Below are positions 33,977 to 45,290 of a stretch of 64,000 bases of DNA, piece after piece. The notes beneath the pieces are model-generated. The model was given only the letters and a program-made list of their open reading frames with translations, was not told where the DNA came from and made no database searches. The translations under genes were made by a program, and so were the position numbers. The stretch comes from Phytophthora colocasiae. Lineage: Eukaryota; Oomycota; Peronosporomycetes; Peronosporales; Peronosporaceae. Every line of letters begins with the position of its first letter. Within the stretch, counting starts at the first letter, position 1. The DNA lies in NCBI GenBank assembly GCA_018806915.1, contig JAGKQI010000090.1, forward strand, positions 992,001-1,056,000, read 5' to 3'.

Positions 33977-34171
33977 ATGAGGCTACACAGCATATGCGGC
34001 TGGCTTGTCCTAGGATTTAGTATGACAACCCGAATTTCACTCTCTTCAGTTCTCAATTTATCTGCCTTCTTCGCCGTTGTGGCTACAACTGTCTATACCA
34101 AGCTCTGCCAGCCAGGCTGCGGTGGTCAGCCCTCGGGCCAAAACTCCCTCATCACCACGAATATCAAGTGA
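33977..34171 (+). CDS. Small putative secreted protein
   Basis: 64 codons ending in TGA 26 bp before element D. A hydrophobic N-terminus suggests a signal peptide; a start at the second Met (34022, MTTRISLSSVLNLSAFFAVV) fits better than the first. The mature part would be about 25 residues with two Cys (KLCQPGCGGQPSG). There is no RXLR motif. Not recognised. It could be chance, or the 5' exon of a gene truncated by element D. Confidence 0.3.
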   Translation: MRLHSICGWLVLGFSMTTRISLSSVLNLSAFFAVVATTVYTKLCQPGCGGQPSGQNSLITTNIK

Positions 34172-34197
34172 CAGTTGGTGCCACCTTCGACGTGTGC

Positions 34198-34513
34198 TGT
34201 AACGGGTTTACATTGAAGAGTGACTTTAGTCACTCTTCCGAAGTGGATACATTTGGTGTGTCACACATCATGGTGACACGTGGCAGGTGGCTCCACAGCC
34301 ACCTATCACCTTCTATATAGGTTACACTAAAGATATCTTTTAGTTTGTATTGCAGGCCAAACTAACAAGTATCTATAATATATTCAGTCTTAAATCTACC
34401 TAATCTTTAGTTAGTCTCCCCAAGTCGTTGGGGACCGAGTGAACTGCCGTTCACTAGGAGTTTGTATACTCCAAGCCTTCCTCTGTGTGAAGTGCTGTGT
34501 GACCCCCGTCACA
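34198..34513 (+). repeat. Element D 5' LTR
   Basis: The start TGTAACGGG is fixed by the matching start at 60524. The first roughly 135 bp match the 3' copy. I place the end at TCACA (34513), two bases before a possible PBS, TGGTAGCACTTGTAGTCA. An end at GTTACA (34326) would give a neat 6-bp inverted terminus but would leave no room after the TATA-like TCTATATAGG at 34312-34321 for an R region. A 10-bp-stem hairpin lies at 34215-34238. Confidence 0.6.
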
Positions 34514-34829
34514 CTTGGTAGCACTTGTAGTCAATCCTACGCCTACGCGGGTAGATTGATTACCTGAATCCTCTGTGGCCAGAAGTAGTTGGCCACCATG
34601 GATCGAAGTGAGTTTCCTCACTTGACCGACTCTCAGTTTGAGTCGGTCCGGAAGATGGCGGGCATCTTTGGGATGGATGCCTTCCGAAGCTTGGCGGCGG
34701 CAACGCCGGCCGAGCAGGTCGAACGCGTGGCAGCGTTCGACATGTACGAACGTGGGCTCATTGAGCACGTTCGAGGAACCTTTGAGGCTCCTGTGGTTGA
34801 ACCGAGGCCGGTTCAGCCCAAGCCTTTAA

Positions 34830-35730
34830 CCCCTCCAACCCGGATTGCTGCATAATGCAGCTTAGGCCTTTTTATTAAGCTGCATTATGCAGCGTAACGT
34901 TGAATTTATCTCGCATACTGAAATCAAGATACAAAAATGATGGGCAAATATCTTGCACCGAAAAAGCTTCACGATTTGCCAGACATAAACGCTGTCTTTC
35001 ATTTTTCAAAAATATGCTATTCAGCAGGATATATATGCTCATGAACAGGTAAATGTTGCAACAGTGGCGCCCGCCAACCATCCGTTTCATTTGAGAACTG
35101 AGAAAACGCCTACACCAAGAAAAAAAACGGAGGACACAAACAGCTTCGGAAAATAATGAGTAGTCTACCTTGCTAGTCACTTTATGTCGTATTATGCAGC
35201 GAACTTATGCTGCATTATGCATTGCTCGTATGGTGCATGTGGACCATCAGCACAAGACAGCGGAACCGACTCCTTGATCAGCTGTTTCTCGACGTAACGC
35301 TGTAAAATAGTATATAGGACTTTGTATGAAAAGCAAGTAAACCGGTACCGCAATCAGATGATTACCGCAAACAGGTGGAAACCTGTTTGCGGTAATCATC
35401 TGATTGCGGTACCGGTTTACTTGCTTTTCGTATGCCTTCTCATTTTCTAAAAATTCGAGTTTGGTTTCTTGATATTCGACTGGTCTCTGGCCAATTGCAC
35501 ATGGTCTTTGTGCAACACTGCACGGTCCTTCTGCAGCATTATGCAGCTTTGCATGGGGCATCTGGATACAATTTCTTCTGCAACATGCAGCTTAAGCGGG
35601 AAGTGTCCTGTCCATCGCCGAGCGTGTGCACACTTCCCAAGCCCTTTAAGCGACGTTCTATACAAATTCCTAGTATAACTGTGCTGCATAATCCAGCTTA
35701 AGAAGGTCAAAATCAGCCGGGCTGGAGGGG
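34830..35730. mobile_element. piggyBac-like MITE in gag of element D
   Basis: 901 bp flanked by TTAA (34826-34829 and 35731-35734). Inverted ends CCCCTCCAACCCGG and CCCCTCCAGCCCGG (one mismatch). TTAA duplications and CCC ends are typical of piggyBac. No transposase is visible. Inside are repeated GCTGCATAATGCAGC palindromes (about 34847, 34880, 35193, 35212, 35537, 35687) and a very long hairpin (35328-35429). Confidence 0.85.
35328..35429. repeat. 49-bp perfect inverted repeat with GGAA loop
   Basis: Arms 35328-35376 and 35381-35429 are exact reverse complements; the loop 35377-35380 is GGAA, a GNRA-type tetraloop on the plus strand. The perfect match means it is young or maintained. As RNA it would be a Dicer-like substrate. 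Confidence 0.95.
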
Positions 35731-36509
35731 TTAAGACTCAAGGTTCTTCCCTATGAAGGGAAAGAAGGTGAAAACCTTCACTTCTGGATCCGAGAAGTTG
35801 AGCTCGCCATGGAGGCGGCTCTCATCTCGGTGGAGCGACTCCGGGTCGCTTTCGCGCTGTCTAACCTCGGGGTTCGAGCGAAGACATGGGCGTACACGCG
35901 CGAAGCGACGTCGCCTGGATGTTTTACATCCTGGGCCCAGCTGTGCGAACAGCTTCGGGCCGCATTCCTCCCGGCGAACTATGAGTATCGCCAGCGGTCA
36001 CGCTTCCTAGCCTACAAGCAAGGGAAACGTGACCTGCACGAGTACATCCAAGAGATGCGCGTTCTCGCGGCATCTCTGGTAGGAAACCCCCTACCTGAAC
36101 ACATCCAGGTAACTGTGTTCATGGACGGCTTAAGAGTAAGTCCGGCCCGTACGCAATTGTTCCGCGTGCAGGTCAATACGATGGAGGAGGCGATACAAGT
36201 CGCGCTCCAGGAGGAGTACAGCCATACACAGGCTCAGACTCCTGCCTCTGCGTGGCAAGGCCACAGCGGGCCGACGACGGCGTCGGCCAGTGCTCCTGGG
36301 AATGGAGCAGGCTCGGGACCAGCCCCTATGGACTTGGGGCTCGCCGAGCAGAAACGCATCCGCTGTTTCGAGTGCGGGCGTTTCGGACACTTCGCACGTG
36401 TCTGCCCCTCTGGGGGGCAATGGAAGAGGTCTTCCAAGCCTCAAGGCTCTAAGGGCCGCTGGAAGAAGCCGGCGCCCAAGAGTCAGGGGAACTCCGGGGA
36501 CCAGTAGGG

Positions 36510-36989
36510 GCGGGGCGCCCTACTGGGGAAACACTAAGTCCCCATGCGGGTGGTGCGGGAGGCACACGCAGTGGAGACTTAGCCCCAGAGAGTCTTGGGA
36601 CTCTCAAAGCGGAGAAGGGCAGAGATGGGCTGCTGGTGGTACACGCGAGTGTACGGGGGTTTAACAACCCCTTTAGAGTCTTGATAGACTCTGGGGCGAG
36701 CAAGAACTTTGCTCGCCGACAAACTGTCGCGAGGAACCGCGGCAAGTTTGAGGACGCTCTACGTGAGAGCGAGGGAAGTGGGCTAGTCGCCGTACAACTA
36801 GCCGATGGTACGGTGGTGGAAGTACCAAAGGTCCAGGTGGACCTGGCTGTGAAGTTTGAGGACTTCGACAGCGTGGAGTCGTTCATTGTCCTCGAGATGG
36901 ACAAGTACGACTTGATCCTAGGGATGCCGTGGCTTGAGAAGCACGAGCCCTGGGTCGATTGGCGCGGCAAAGCCATTGGGGCTAGCTGA
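36510..36989 (+). pseudogene. Element D protease
   Basis: The pol frame is open from about 36510, overlapping the end of gag in the -1 frame. Active-site motif VLIDSGASKNFARRQ at about 36678-36722; second half LILGMPWLEKHEPWVDWRG at about 36912-36968. It stops at 36989 in a place where the family normally continues (GKAIGAS), so a shift has occurred. At least two frame changes lie between here and 37124. Confidence 0.85.
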
Positions 36990-37123
36990 CAGAGCTTTGG
37001 TGAGTCATGTTCCCACCTCTGTCAGGACCGCTGGAACCGCCAGGACGCGGCAGCGTCCGAGGAGTATTTGGGGGCTGGTGTAGTTGGCGCTACATCGCCC
37101 CACACGAGAAGTGATCGTGGGCC

Positions 37124-38998
37124 ATGGATGGCCAGCCGGTCGAAGAATGCTTTCACATCTTCGACGGCGTGACCGGGCATCGCGTGAAGGCGGGGGCCAT
37201 CGAGTTGGCACCCCTGCCTGAGGTATCAGAGCTATTGAACCTCGAGGAAGTCGCGATGGAGGACTTCCTGGCCGAGTTGAAGGCCGGGGAGATATCGGAG
37301 ATGGTTCTCCTTAGGCCGGAGCCCACTCCAGAGGAGTTGAACTCCTCCTCAGTGATGGACGAAGACGTCCTGGAGGAGTTCCGGAAGCAACGTGCGTCGC
37401 GCACGGGCTCCGAGATTCTGAAGAATCCAAAGGATCCGCTGTATCCTTTAGTGAAGGAGTTTGAGAACGTGGTGTCCAAGGACCCACCCTCAAAGCTCCC
37501 ACCAGACCGAGAGATCAGGCACGAGATTGATCTCGTGCCAGGCACAAAGTATTGTGTCACGCGTCAATGGCTTCTGCCCTGAGAGCAGAGCGACGTCATT
37601 GACGCGTTCTTCGCCGCTAAGGCGAAAGCGGGAATGGTGCGAGAATCGAAGTCCCCGCACTCGACGCCAACCTTCTGCGTTCGCAAGCCGAACGGGAAGT
37701 GGCGTCTGGTTCATGCTTACAATAAGCTGAACAGCGCGACTGTGCCAGCACAGACGCCGATCCCTCGCAAGGATGTGTTGTTGAACAACATGGCCGGCTG
37801 CACGCTGTATAGCGCGCTGGATCTGGTGGATGGATACTACCAGATCCTGATGCGGGAGTGTGATATCCCGCTCACGGCCGTGAGCACGCCGAGCGGTATG
37901 CTCTGGGAGTGGCTGGTAATACCACAAGGTCTATCCAACGCACCAGCGACCTTCAATCGCTTGGTCACACAGTTGTTTAGACCTTTGCGTGCGTTCACGC
38001 AGACGTACTTTGACGATATATTCGTCCATAGCCGTGCCGAGGGAGGCAAGACGGCTATAGAGGTGCATCGCGAGCACCTCCGTCGAGTGTTTGAGGTCAT
38101 GAGAGCTAACAAGCTCTATGCCAACGTCGACAAGTGCGTCTTCGCAGCTGAGGAGATTAAGGTCCTCGGCTGCTTCGTCAGCAGCGTCGGGGTCCGAGCG
38201 GATCCTGACAAGGTCAAAGCCATTGCGGCATGGCCTGTTCCTCGGTCACAGAAGGACCTGAGGAAGTGGTTGGGCTTAGCCAACTACTTGCACAAGTACA
38301 GTGCTGGCTACGCGGGACTCGCAAAGCCTTTGTCGGACCTTCTGAAGAAGGAGGCCGAGTGGTGCTGGGAGAGCCAGCACCAGGATGCTTTTGACAGCAT
38401 CAAGGCGAGCTTGCAATCCGCGCCCGTCCTGGCGTTGCCGGACGATGCTAAGTCGTTTAGCGTTGTCTGTGACGCTTCCGACTATGCAATTTGCTGTGCG
38501 TTATTGCAACAGGACGATGAGGGACGAGATAGGGTGATCTCGTTCCAGTCCAGGCAGCTGAAGGCTGCCGAACGGAATTATCCCGTTCACGACAAGGAAC
38601 TCTTGTTGATGAAGTATGCCCTTGTCAAGTTCAGGGTGCATCTTCTGGGCTCAAGGCCCTTTGTGGTCTATACGGACCACGCGTCCTTGCGGACAGCCAT
38701 CCATACGCCGCACTTATCGCAGCGGATGGCGCGTTGGCTGTCATTCTTCGCGGAGTATAACTTCCGCGTTGAATACAAGCCTGGCAAGCTCAACACGCTT
38801 GCCGACGCTTTGTCGCGCAGGCCCGACTATGAGTTCGCTCATATTAGTCGGGCCACGACGGATCTTTACGATCGAATACGCTTGGCGTATCGGGACGATG
38901 ACACCCTCGCCCCTATTGTGCGGTATTTGTCCGCTGGCACGGATGCCAAGGTCGAATGGCTTACGCCTCGACAGCGGGCAACGGCTCCACCACTATGA
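37124..38998 (+). pseudogene. Element D reverse transcriptase and RNase H (one in-frame stop)
   Basis: N-region from 37124. An in-frame TGA at 37580-37582 interrupts the start of RT, after which the same frame continues. RT motifs: WRLVHAYNKLN, LDLVDGYYQI, LSNAPATFNRLV, catalytic YFDDIFVHS at about 38008-38034. RNase H: VVCDASDYAICCALLQQ, HDKELLLMKYALVKFR, VYTDHASLR, LNTLADALSRRP. Only one RNase H is present, in contrast to A, B and E. A one-base insertion near 38982 ends the frame at 38998. The matching frame in the duplicate (56571 onward) stays open. Confidence 0.9.
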
Positions 38999-40400
38999 GT
39001 GGGCCGATGGCCTGCTCCACTATCAGGTGGAGCCCGGGATCCTCCGCGAGTCGTTGTTCCGAACGACGAGGATCTGAAGTATGATATACTTCACGAGGCA
39101 CACGATGTGCCTTCGAGTGGCCACTTGGGCCGAGAGAAGACCTATCATGGGGTCTCTGATGTTTTGGTGGGCCCACACATGTACAAGTGGGTGGCCAAGT
39201 ACATCAAGACATGTGAAACATGTCAGCGCGTGAAGCCTGCAGGGCACGCGTCGGCTCCGCTGCAGAGCCTGCCAGTCCCACTGGACTGCTGGAAGTCGAT
39301 GAGTCTCGACTTTGTCTTCGGCCTTCCGGCCGATGACCAGAAGAACACCGGCATTGTGGTGTTTGTATGCCGGTTGAGCAAGATGGTGCATCTTGCTCCG
39401 GTCTCTGAGACCATTACCGGGGAACAAACTGCGAAGTTGTTCCTTGATAGCGTATTCCGCTATCACGGGTTGCCTGAGACTGTTGTCTCTGACCGCGACC
39501 CGCGGTTTACCGCTGCGTTTTGGAAAACGCTGTTCCAATTGCTAGGAACACGGTTAGCGATGTCAACAGCGGACCATCCGCAGACCGATGGTCAGACTGA
39601 GCGCGTCAACCGAGTGGTTGAAGACGTGCTGCGCAGTGTTTGCGCTGAGGCGCCGCGCTCTTGGTCAGCGCAGCTGCTCTATGGTTGAGTTTGCACTCAA
39701 CAACGCGGTACAGCGTCAACGGGGTTCACGCCGTTCTACTTGAACGGGCTTCGGGACCCCTGGTGCCCGCTCACACTGGGTGGGGCACCGCGGCTTCGAG
39801 ATTAAGTGGGGAGAGGCTCGAAAGAGCTTTCCTCCCAGGTTTCCGGTGTGGAACCAGCCGCACTGCGGAAGAAGTTGTCGACATTTGTCGGCAACAGGCT
39901 GAATGTGATCAGCCGGGTGCGAGATGCAAATGGCACTCGCACAGGACAAGCAAAAGGAGTGCTCAGACCAGCATGGGAGAGGAAACTTAAGTGTATTTAA
40001 TGTGGGGGACTAGTGCTACTCGACACTAGGAACCTACCTCTTAACACTGTTAGCTCCACGGGTGAGCAACAAGTTGAAGCATCGCTTCATTGGACCCTTC
40101 AAGGTCCTGAGTAGGCACGGCGCTGCCTACACGACCGACTTGCCTAAGTCGATGACGACCCACCCGACGTTTTATGTGGGTCGTCTGAAGCGGTACCATG
40201 ACCTCAGGGTAATGCGGCCCCTCAAGAGGTTGAAGGCGGCCGCGAGGAGGAGAGTGAACCTCCTCGACGCGAGGTTGAGCGTCAGGCGCAGAGCGCCCCA
40301 GGTAATAGGGAGTTTGGTGACTCCCAGGGGCAAAGCCGTACCCCGGTGGAAGGTACGAGCGGTGTGGATACACCGAGGTGCCAAGCGAGTAGGCCCCTAG
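38999..40400 (+). pseudogene. Element D integrase, first copy, chromodomain deleted
   Basis: Zinc finger HDVPSSGHLGREKTY, then CETCQRVK (39214-39237); core Asp in MSLDFVFGLP, second Asp in VSDRDPRF, Glu in GQTERVNRVV. The frame breaks near 39670, in the shared one-base loss after LNNAV, and at several places to 40200. The end of the chromodomain seen in the second copy is missing: a roughly 508-bp deletion lies at about 40630 (equivalent to 58650-59157). Integrase C-terminus PTFYVGRLKRYHD is at about 40166-40204. Confidence 0.82.
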
Positions 40401-40835
40401 GCGCGAGTCGCGCGACGGCGGGGAGTACGCGTACGGTTGCGACTCCCGGCGAGACATCGTCGCCTGAAGGTCGTAGACCTCTTGACGAAGGGAGTCAAGT
40501 GCCCGCGAAGAGGCACTACGGTCTATACGACCATGAAGACCCTGCATCGCGAGACGCAGGTCTTCCAGTTGGCGCAAGACACCAGGTTGGCCGACTGCAG
40601 AGGCAGCCTGGCCGCCAACACCAAGACCAACAGGCTTCACACGAAGGTCCCGGAGGCGGAGGATGTCCTCCAGGTGATCTTCGTCACGGAGTTTGTTGTA
40701 CTCCTGGGTTGACTTGACTGTCAACCGGACCCATTGCCAGAAGAGGTCCTCAGCGTCGACCCACGACGCAGTGTTCTCTGGAGAACCCATGGGTAACCCC
40801 ATGTGGGCTTGAGACCACCTTTAGTCTCAGGCTTC
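40050..40835 (-). pseudogene. Antisense ORF of element D, first copy, C-terminal side
   Basis: Continues from 56109-56546 after removal of E. Begins PETKGGLKPTWG, then ENTASWVDAEDLFWQWVRL and EYNKLRDEDHLEDILRLRDL. A 508-bp deletion follows, then a coiled-coil-like part (VLRQLEDLRLAMQGLHGRID). It is open to 40050, opposite to the integrase-chromodomain linker. Its partner is 58163-60352. Function unknown. Confidence 0.6.
40832..40835. repeat. Target-site duplication of element E, left
   Basis: CTTC before the LTR, repeated at 56109-56112. The unoccupied site in the second copy of D near 59350-59356 reads GGCTTCTTGCG, with one CTTC, as expected. Confidence 0.9.
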
Positions 40836-42715
40836 TGACACGTTGCTAATTACGATTTTTCGAGTGGGGTGGACGTAACGCTGTGATGTGATTGGATGTA
40901 TACTGGGTTGTGGGAGAAAGGGAGATGTGGGACGAGGTTATGTCCCGTGCGACAATAATGGATCTGTGGAAGAACACCGCTATAAATATTAACCTTCACC
41001 TGTACTGCAAAGGGGCCCAAGAGATCAGAAGTGTTCCTCGGAAAAGTGCACAAACTCCGAGAGACAATAGCACTCAGTCTGACCACCGGACTTTCCCCGA
41101 CGATGAGTGCCTAAAGGTTGGCAGAAAGTCTCTCAGAAGAACGTATCTCTGATAGACCTCATCCCGTTGCCGTCCTGTGTGACGATGATGGTTCAAGGAA
41201 TATAATTATACCCACAAGATACCAAGTATCGCGCACCGGACGTAGCGCACCCCGCGCATATCCCAATTGGACTTCGTGCGTTGTAGCATACGTGCTCCGC
41301 ACCCTGAAAGCACTCATGGATTTCTGGTATCACGCATGGAAACTCTGATACCACACCATGAAGTCTGACGTACATGAGTCCGACGTACATGAAGTCCGAC
41401 GTACATGAGTCTGACGAACATGATTCTGGTAACACAAGTCTGATGTGTCCGGCTTATATACAAGCAATATTCCAGACATCACCAGTTTCCGATGAACAGA
41501 CTCCGACGTACAAGACTCCGATGAACAGACCCAAGTGTCACGACTCTGGTATTTACGACTCTGATGTACATGATTCCGGAGTACATGGTTCCGATGAATA
41601 CGCCTCCGACGCACATGATTCCAGACCCTGACGAACAGGATACCAGACTCTGACACTCTGAAGTCCACCCCATACTGAAACCAAGTGTACCCAACACGAC
41701 CTCACGCAATCAAGTGAAACGCAACCTGCTCATCCCTGTAATGACATCATTAAGTGTCGACTCAACAAGATCCGCTGTACCGACTACCATAGTGAGCCCA
41801 AGTGAAGATTCCTGAGTTATACTGAGACCAAGTGTATATGAGAATATGGAAGATAGAAGACAGAGAGATACGAGATATGTAACCAGAGTTCAATTTTCCC
41901 TGTTGTAACGAGTTCGATTTGCTTTGTTATAACAAGGTCGTCTGCCTGCTGCTTCCCGTAAGTATTAGGCCACGACAAAGCTTTGAGTCGTGTGATCTCT
42001 CACCTATCAAGCCCCTTTAGGTGGAGATCAGCGTAACGTAGAGACCTGAGAGGACCCACCTATTCCGTTTACTAGTTGGGTCGTTTGTCTTGTCTCTAGC
42101 GGTAGCCCATTTCAGATTGTACGTTTGGACAGGTTTTGGGAGCTAGACAGTCGCTCTCAAGACGCTCGGTAGACTGTTATATAACTGATAGTGTATTGGT
42201 TTATTTTCCCTCTATATATTAGAGGGTGGTGCGCGAAATTACGGGAATACCAGATAGACCAGGTGTCTGGTGAACATTTCCCTAGTTGACCTGGAGAACT
42301 AGCCCACTGCTCAAGGGCCAGGAAAGAATAAGAGCAGCTACATATTTGTATATCGGAACTCTATATTGCGGTTATCTCGGAAGTCTAGTGACAGGACTTC
42401 CCATTGTATTAATTTCTCTTTTGCTTTCAGAAATCTCTGGTGTACACAAGTGTTCACCGGAAAACGTTCGACTCCCAATCGCTCCTGTGAGGACCAGAAG
42501 GACATCCGACGGTCTACGCAAGGAACCCTCACTCTCACCAACACTCCCACGACCCCGGCGAGGGTCTCATTACCAAGACAACGAACCTACGAGGACAGCA
42601 CAAGGTAACACACGCCCACCTTGCTGTGCGACTCTGGTATCACTACCGGTAGTCACACTTCCAGGTTCACTGTACGCCCCTGCACCGCGGTAAAAGTTGC
42701 ACCGACTTCGCGACA
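40836..42715 (+). repeat. Element E 5' LTR
   Basis: 1,880 bp, TGACACG to GCGACA. Contains TATA-like boxes (TTATATAC near 41453; TATATATT near 42212, in a short palindrome) and an array of about 15-bp units around TCYGACGTACATGA (41361-41625). The GTCTGGTATTCCCG and CTCACC segments parallel the LTR of B. ORFs within it are shared with the 3' copy only because the DNA is. Confidence 0.93.
41361..41625 (+). repeat. Degenerate short-unit array in the LTR of E
   Basis: Units like TCTGACGTACATGAG and TCCGACGTACATGAAG, four almost adjacent at 41361-41428 and looser ones to 41625. Repeated in the 3' LTR at about 54753-55018. Could be protein-binding sites upstream of the LTR promoter; CRISPR is excluded by the eukaryotic setting and absence of spacers. 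Confidence 0.7.
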
Positions 42716-42717
42716 AC

Positions 42718-42735
42718 TGGTGCGCGTGCCCGGAT
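42718..42735 (+). other. Primer-binding site of element E
   Basis: TGGTGCGCGTGCCCGGAT, two bases after the LTR end; same as in A, B and C. Confidence 0.9.
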
Positions 42736-42807
42736 CTTGGTATCGTGATATCACCGGATCTAAGAGAGTTTGAGAAGAGGGTTTCCTGTCAAGCGTCTAT
42801 ATTCAAG

Positions 42808-45290
42808 ATGGCTTCACATGGAACTACAAGAGGAGGACGTCGGGGACGCGGTGGTCGCAGTATGGCGACACGTCAGTCGAAGCGTCTTCAAGGTCTTCCG
42901 CCTGACGAACAACCCGACTTGGATGCTGTTCAGAAGGCGGCACGCGAGAAGAGGAAGGCTGCACGTAAAAAGGAAGCAGCCGAGGAGGTGAACGTCCCGG
43001 AACCGACGGTCGAAGACCAGCCTGCTGCGGAGCCTGAAGCCCAAGAGACACCCGATGTGTCTGGCGAACAAGGTTCTGAGGAAGGTCCGTCCGAAGATGA
43101 AGCTTCTGGTGACGAGGTGGCCACTACCCGTGAGGGTGGTGATGAGGCGTCTGAGGGAGGCGCCGACGTGGTTGAGCCCCCGGAGGTCATTGACTTGTGT
43201 TCTGAGTCGACGGCCTCTGGGAAGTCCGTGGGGGAAGTGAAGACGGAACCCGGACTGGTTGATGAACGTGTCTCGAAGTCTCCAAAGTCTGAAGACACTC
43301 CGATGTCCGATGACATGCCGATGAAGTCCGAAGATTCTCTGAAGACACCGTCTGATGAGTCTGGGAGGGCCGATTCGCTGGATGGAGAACGTGCCCTGAA
43401 GTACGTACGCCGTGAGTTCCGCCGCTGGAGGGACATGGACGCTGGAAGAATTGTTCCGCCGAACGTCGAATACGCCTGGCGAACAGCGAAGCCTGACGCA
43501 AATGTCTTTCAGAAGGCTGCGGCAGCGACGGGCGACTACATCAAGTGGCGGTGTTCTTCAGTATTTCCAGAAGACATGTGGATATCGGAGTTCTACATGA
43601 GGCGCCATAGTTTTGGCCGAATCCAAGACTTGTCGTACGTCGAGATCTCGATGAACGCCCTGACGGCACCTGAATGCGTCGCTGTCCTTCAGACGATGCT
43701 GTATGAAGCAGGATTTGCGTTCCAGAACCTGCTACCGAGGTGGTCTCAGACCCAAGCGTCTGCTATCTTCTAACCTCAAGTGCGCAGTGTGGCGACGGAG
43801 CTTCAGAGCCGACTTGCTGAAGAACTGGTTGAGTGGGCCACTGTGACCGCCAGCTCACAGGTCAATCGACTCCCAGAAGACACAAAGGTAGGCAACGAAG
43901 CACGTCAAGGCGAAGCAGATGGTATATTTCGCGATGAGAATGCTGACCTACAAGGACGACAGCTGATCATGAGACTCCGGGTGACCGGACTCAGAGTCAC
44001 ACATAGTTCTGACGGGTCCAGCAGTGGAGAACCACTGCAGTCCAAGCGCCTGCAGCATGGTCCGCCGCGCCCGCAAGTCTCGTCGACACCATCTGCGCTG
44101 TCGACGCCGTCGCTGAGTTCACTGCCGGTATACGAGAGTCAGTCTGATAGCACTCGCTTGGAGTCTGGGGTCTGAAGATCGAGGTAGCTCTCTGACGACT
44201 GATGCGCCTGTGCCGAGTGTCATTGGGACCTCACGTACGTCTGATGAGCACTCGTCGGGACTCCAGACCTCTCGTGGAAGTTCCACAGACTCGTCGCTGA
44301 TGTCCATGAGTCGAGGGGCGTCTACACATATGCCGTTGTCTGTCGGATGTCTGGCGATGATTGCCCAAGGTGCCGATGCCGGAGGAATGGTCGCCGGAGA
44401 ATCCATGGGGATCCACGTGACACGAACACTGATGCCGGTGAAGTCGGAGCCTGAAGACTTCGAGATGTTGGAAGAGAAGCCGGAGTTTCCAGAAGTGAAG
44501 TCCGAGAGACAGTTGTCTACCAGAAATTCTGTGCAAAATTCTGTTCACCGGACGCCAGAAGCTCCATCATCGTCCACCTCGAGTCGTGGGAGAAGTCACC
44601 AGAGCAGACATCAGAGTCTGAAGAGCGAGGATCGCCAGAAAGTGTCTTCCAGACGCTTGAGTTCCGTTGCGTCAAGCCACACACGAAGTTCCCAGAGATC
44701 AGGCCCAGCGCAGATCGAACTGAACGCTATGCGGCAGCAACAGGAATGGCAGCGTCGAGTGGAACAGGAGCAGAAGGAATTTCTGGCCAGAGAACGTCTT
44801 AAATCCATGGAGCGTGAACGTCGACGTGAACAACGGGAACTTGATACGCGCCAGCAGATCCAGACACTTACCGACCGACTACTTGAGTCTGAGAGCGCCA
44901 GACTGGAAGCCCAGAGACGCGCGGATGACCTGGAAGAACGTCGGAGTCAAGCGTCAGAGTCCAAGCTCAAGTACCATTCGAAATCGTCTGAGAGACAGGT
45001 GTCTGACGAACAAGTTTCTGGTGAACAGTTTTCCGACGTACAGCGTCTGGAGACCGAGGTTGCAGATCGCTGGAAACAACGGGAAGCCGAGGCCGAAGCC
45101 GAACGTGCGCGTTGGGCAGACGAGCTGAAACGTGACTGGATTTCGCAAATGGAGACCTTACGACAGCGGGTGCACGACGTGGAGTCAGAGCGCGACAGGG
45201 AGCGGGAAAGTTCCCAGAACATGCAGCGTTTCCAGGCCGCAGAATTGAGGAACCTTTGTGCAACATTGTTGTAAGTTCAAGGGGTCGCCC
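42808..45290 (+). pseudogene. Element E gag, capsid and zinc knuckles missing
   Basis: Start MASHGTTRGGRRGRGG at 42808 (73 bases after the PBS). N-terminal basic patch (RQSKRLQGL), acidic region, RREFRRWRDMDAGR, WISEFYMRRHSFGRIQDL and APECVAVLQTMLYEAGF, up to a TAA at 43771-43773. The same frame continues to 44175; after a shift the frame 44210-45274 holds Ser-rich and long Arg/Glu coiled-coil parts. It then jumps at about 45280 straight to protease sequence. Compared with B (positions about 24240 to 21965), the capsid, CCHC knuckles and protease active site are absent. Confidence 0.88.

Larger units (their letters stand above)
34589..36507 (+). pseudogene. Element D gag, split by a MITE
   Basis: First exon-like part 34589-34829 (MATMDRSEFPHLTDSQ; the second Met at 34598 is also possible), second part 35735-36507. 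Removing the MITE and one TTAA joins the frame exactly (KPL then RLKVLPYEG). The capsid-like region has WIREVELAMEAA, LRAAFLPANYEYRQRSRFL and YIQEMRVLAASLVG; a CCHC knuckle CFECGRFGHFARVC lies at about 36364-36405; a basic tail ends in TAG 36505-36507. Pol opens in the -1 frame at this point, as is common in Ty3/gypsy elements; I see no textbook slippery heptamer. Confidence 0.85.
34198..40835 (+). mobile_element. Element D (chromodomain Ty3/gypsy), 5' part and first duplicated segment
   Basis: A plus-strand LTR retrotransposon unrelated in detail to A, B, C and E: it has one RNase H, a different PBS and LTRs starting TGTAACGGG. This part holds the 5' LTR, gag (split by a MITE), protease, RT, RNase H, integrase, and the antisense ORF up to the insertion point of E. 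It continues at 56109. Nearly the whole length, LTR included, is made of short perfect hairpins. Gag, pol and integrase each carry shifts or stops, so it is inactive. Confidence 0.85.

Noticed and set aside
33960..34180. RXLR or CRN effector
   Set aside because: No RXLR, dEER or LFLAK motif in the 33977-34171 ORF or elsewhere in the window.
34198..34326. Short 129-bp LTR for D ending GTTACA with perfect TGTAAC/GTTACA termini
   Set aside because: A TATA-like box lies within 15 bases of that end, leaving no R region, and no PBS follows. The 3' copy is better read as truncated.
37153..37560. 135-codon minus-strand ORF opposite RT of D
   Set aside because: Open because D is full of inverted repeats; no conserved features.
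41361..41625. CRISPR-like array
   Set aside because: Units are degenerate, adjacent and lack unique spacers, and they sit in a retrotransposon LTR of a eukaryote.
42286..42693. 135-codon ORF repeated at 55679-56086 and other paired small ORFs of 80-142 codons
   Set aside because: They lie in the two LTR copies of E. Conservation reflects LTR identity, and no coding features are visible.
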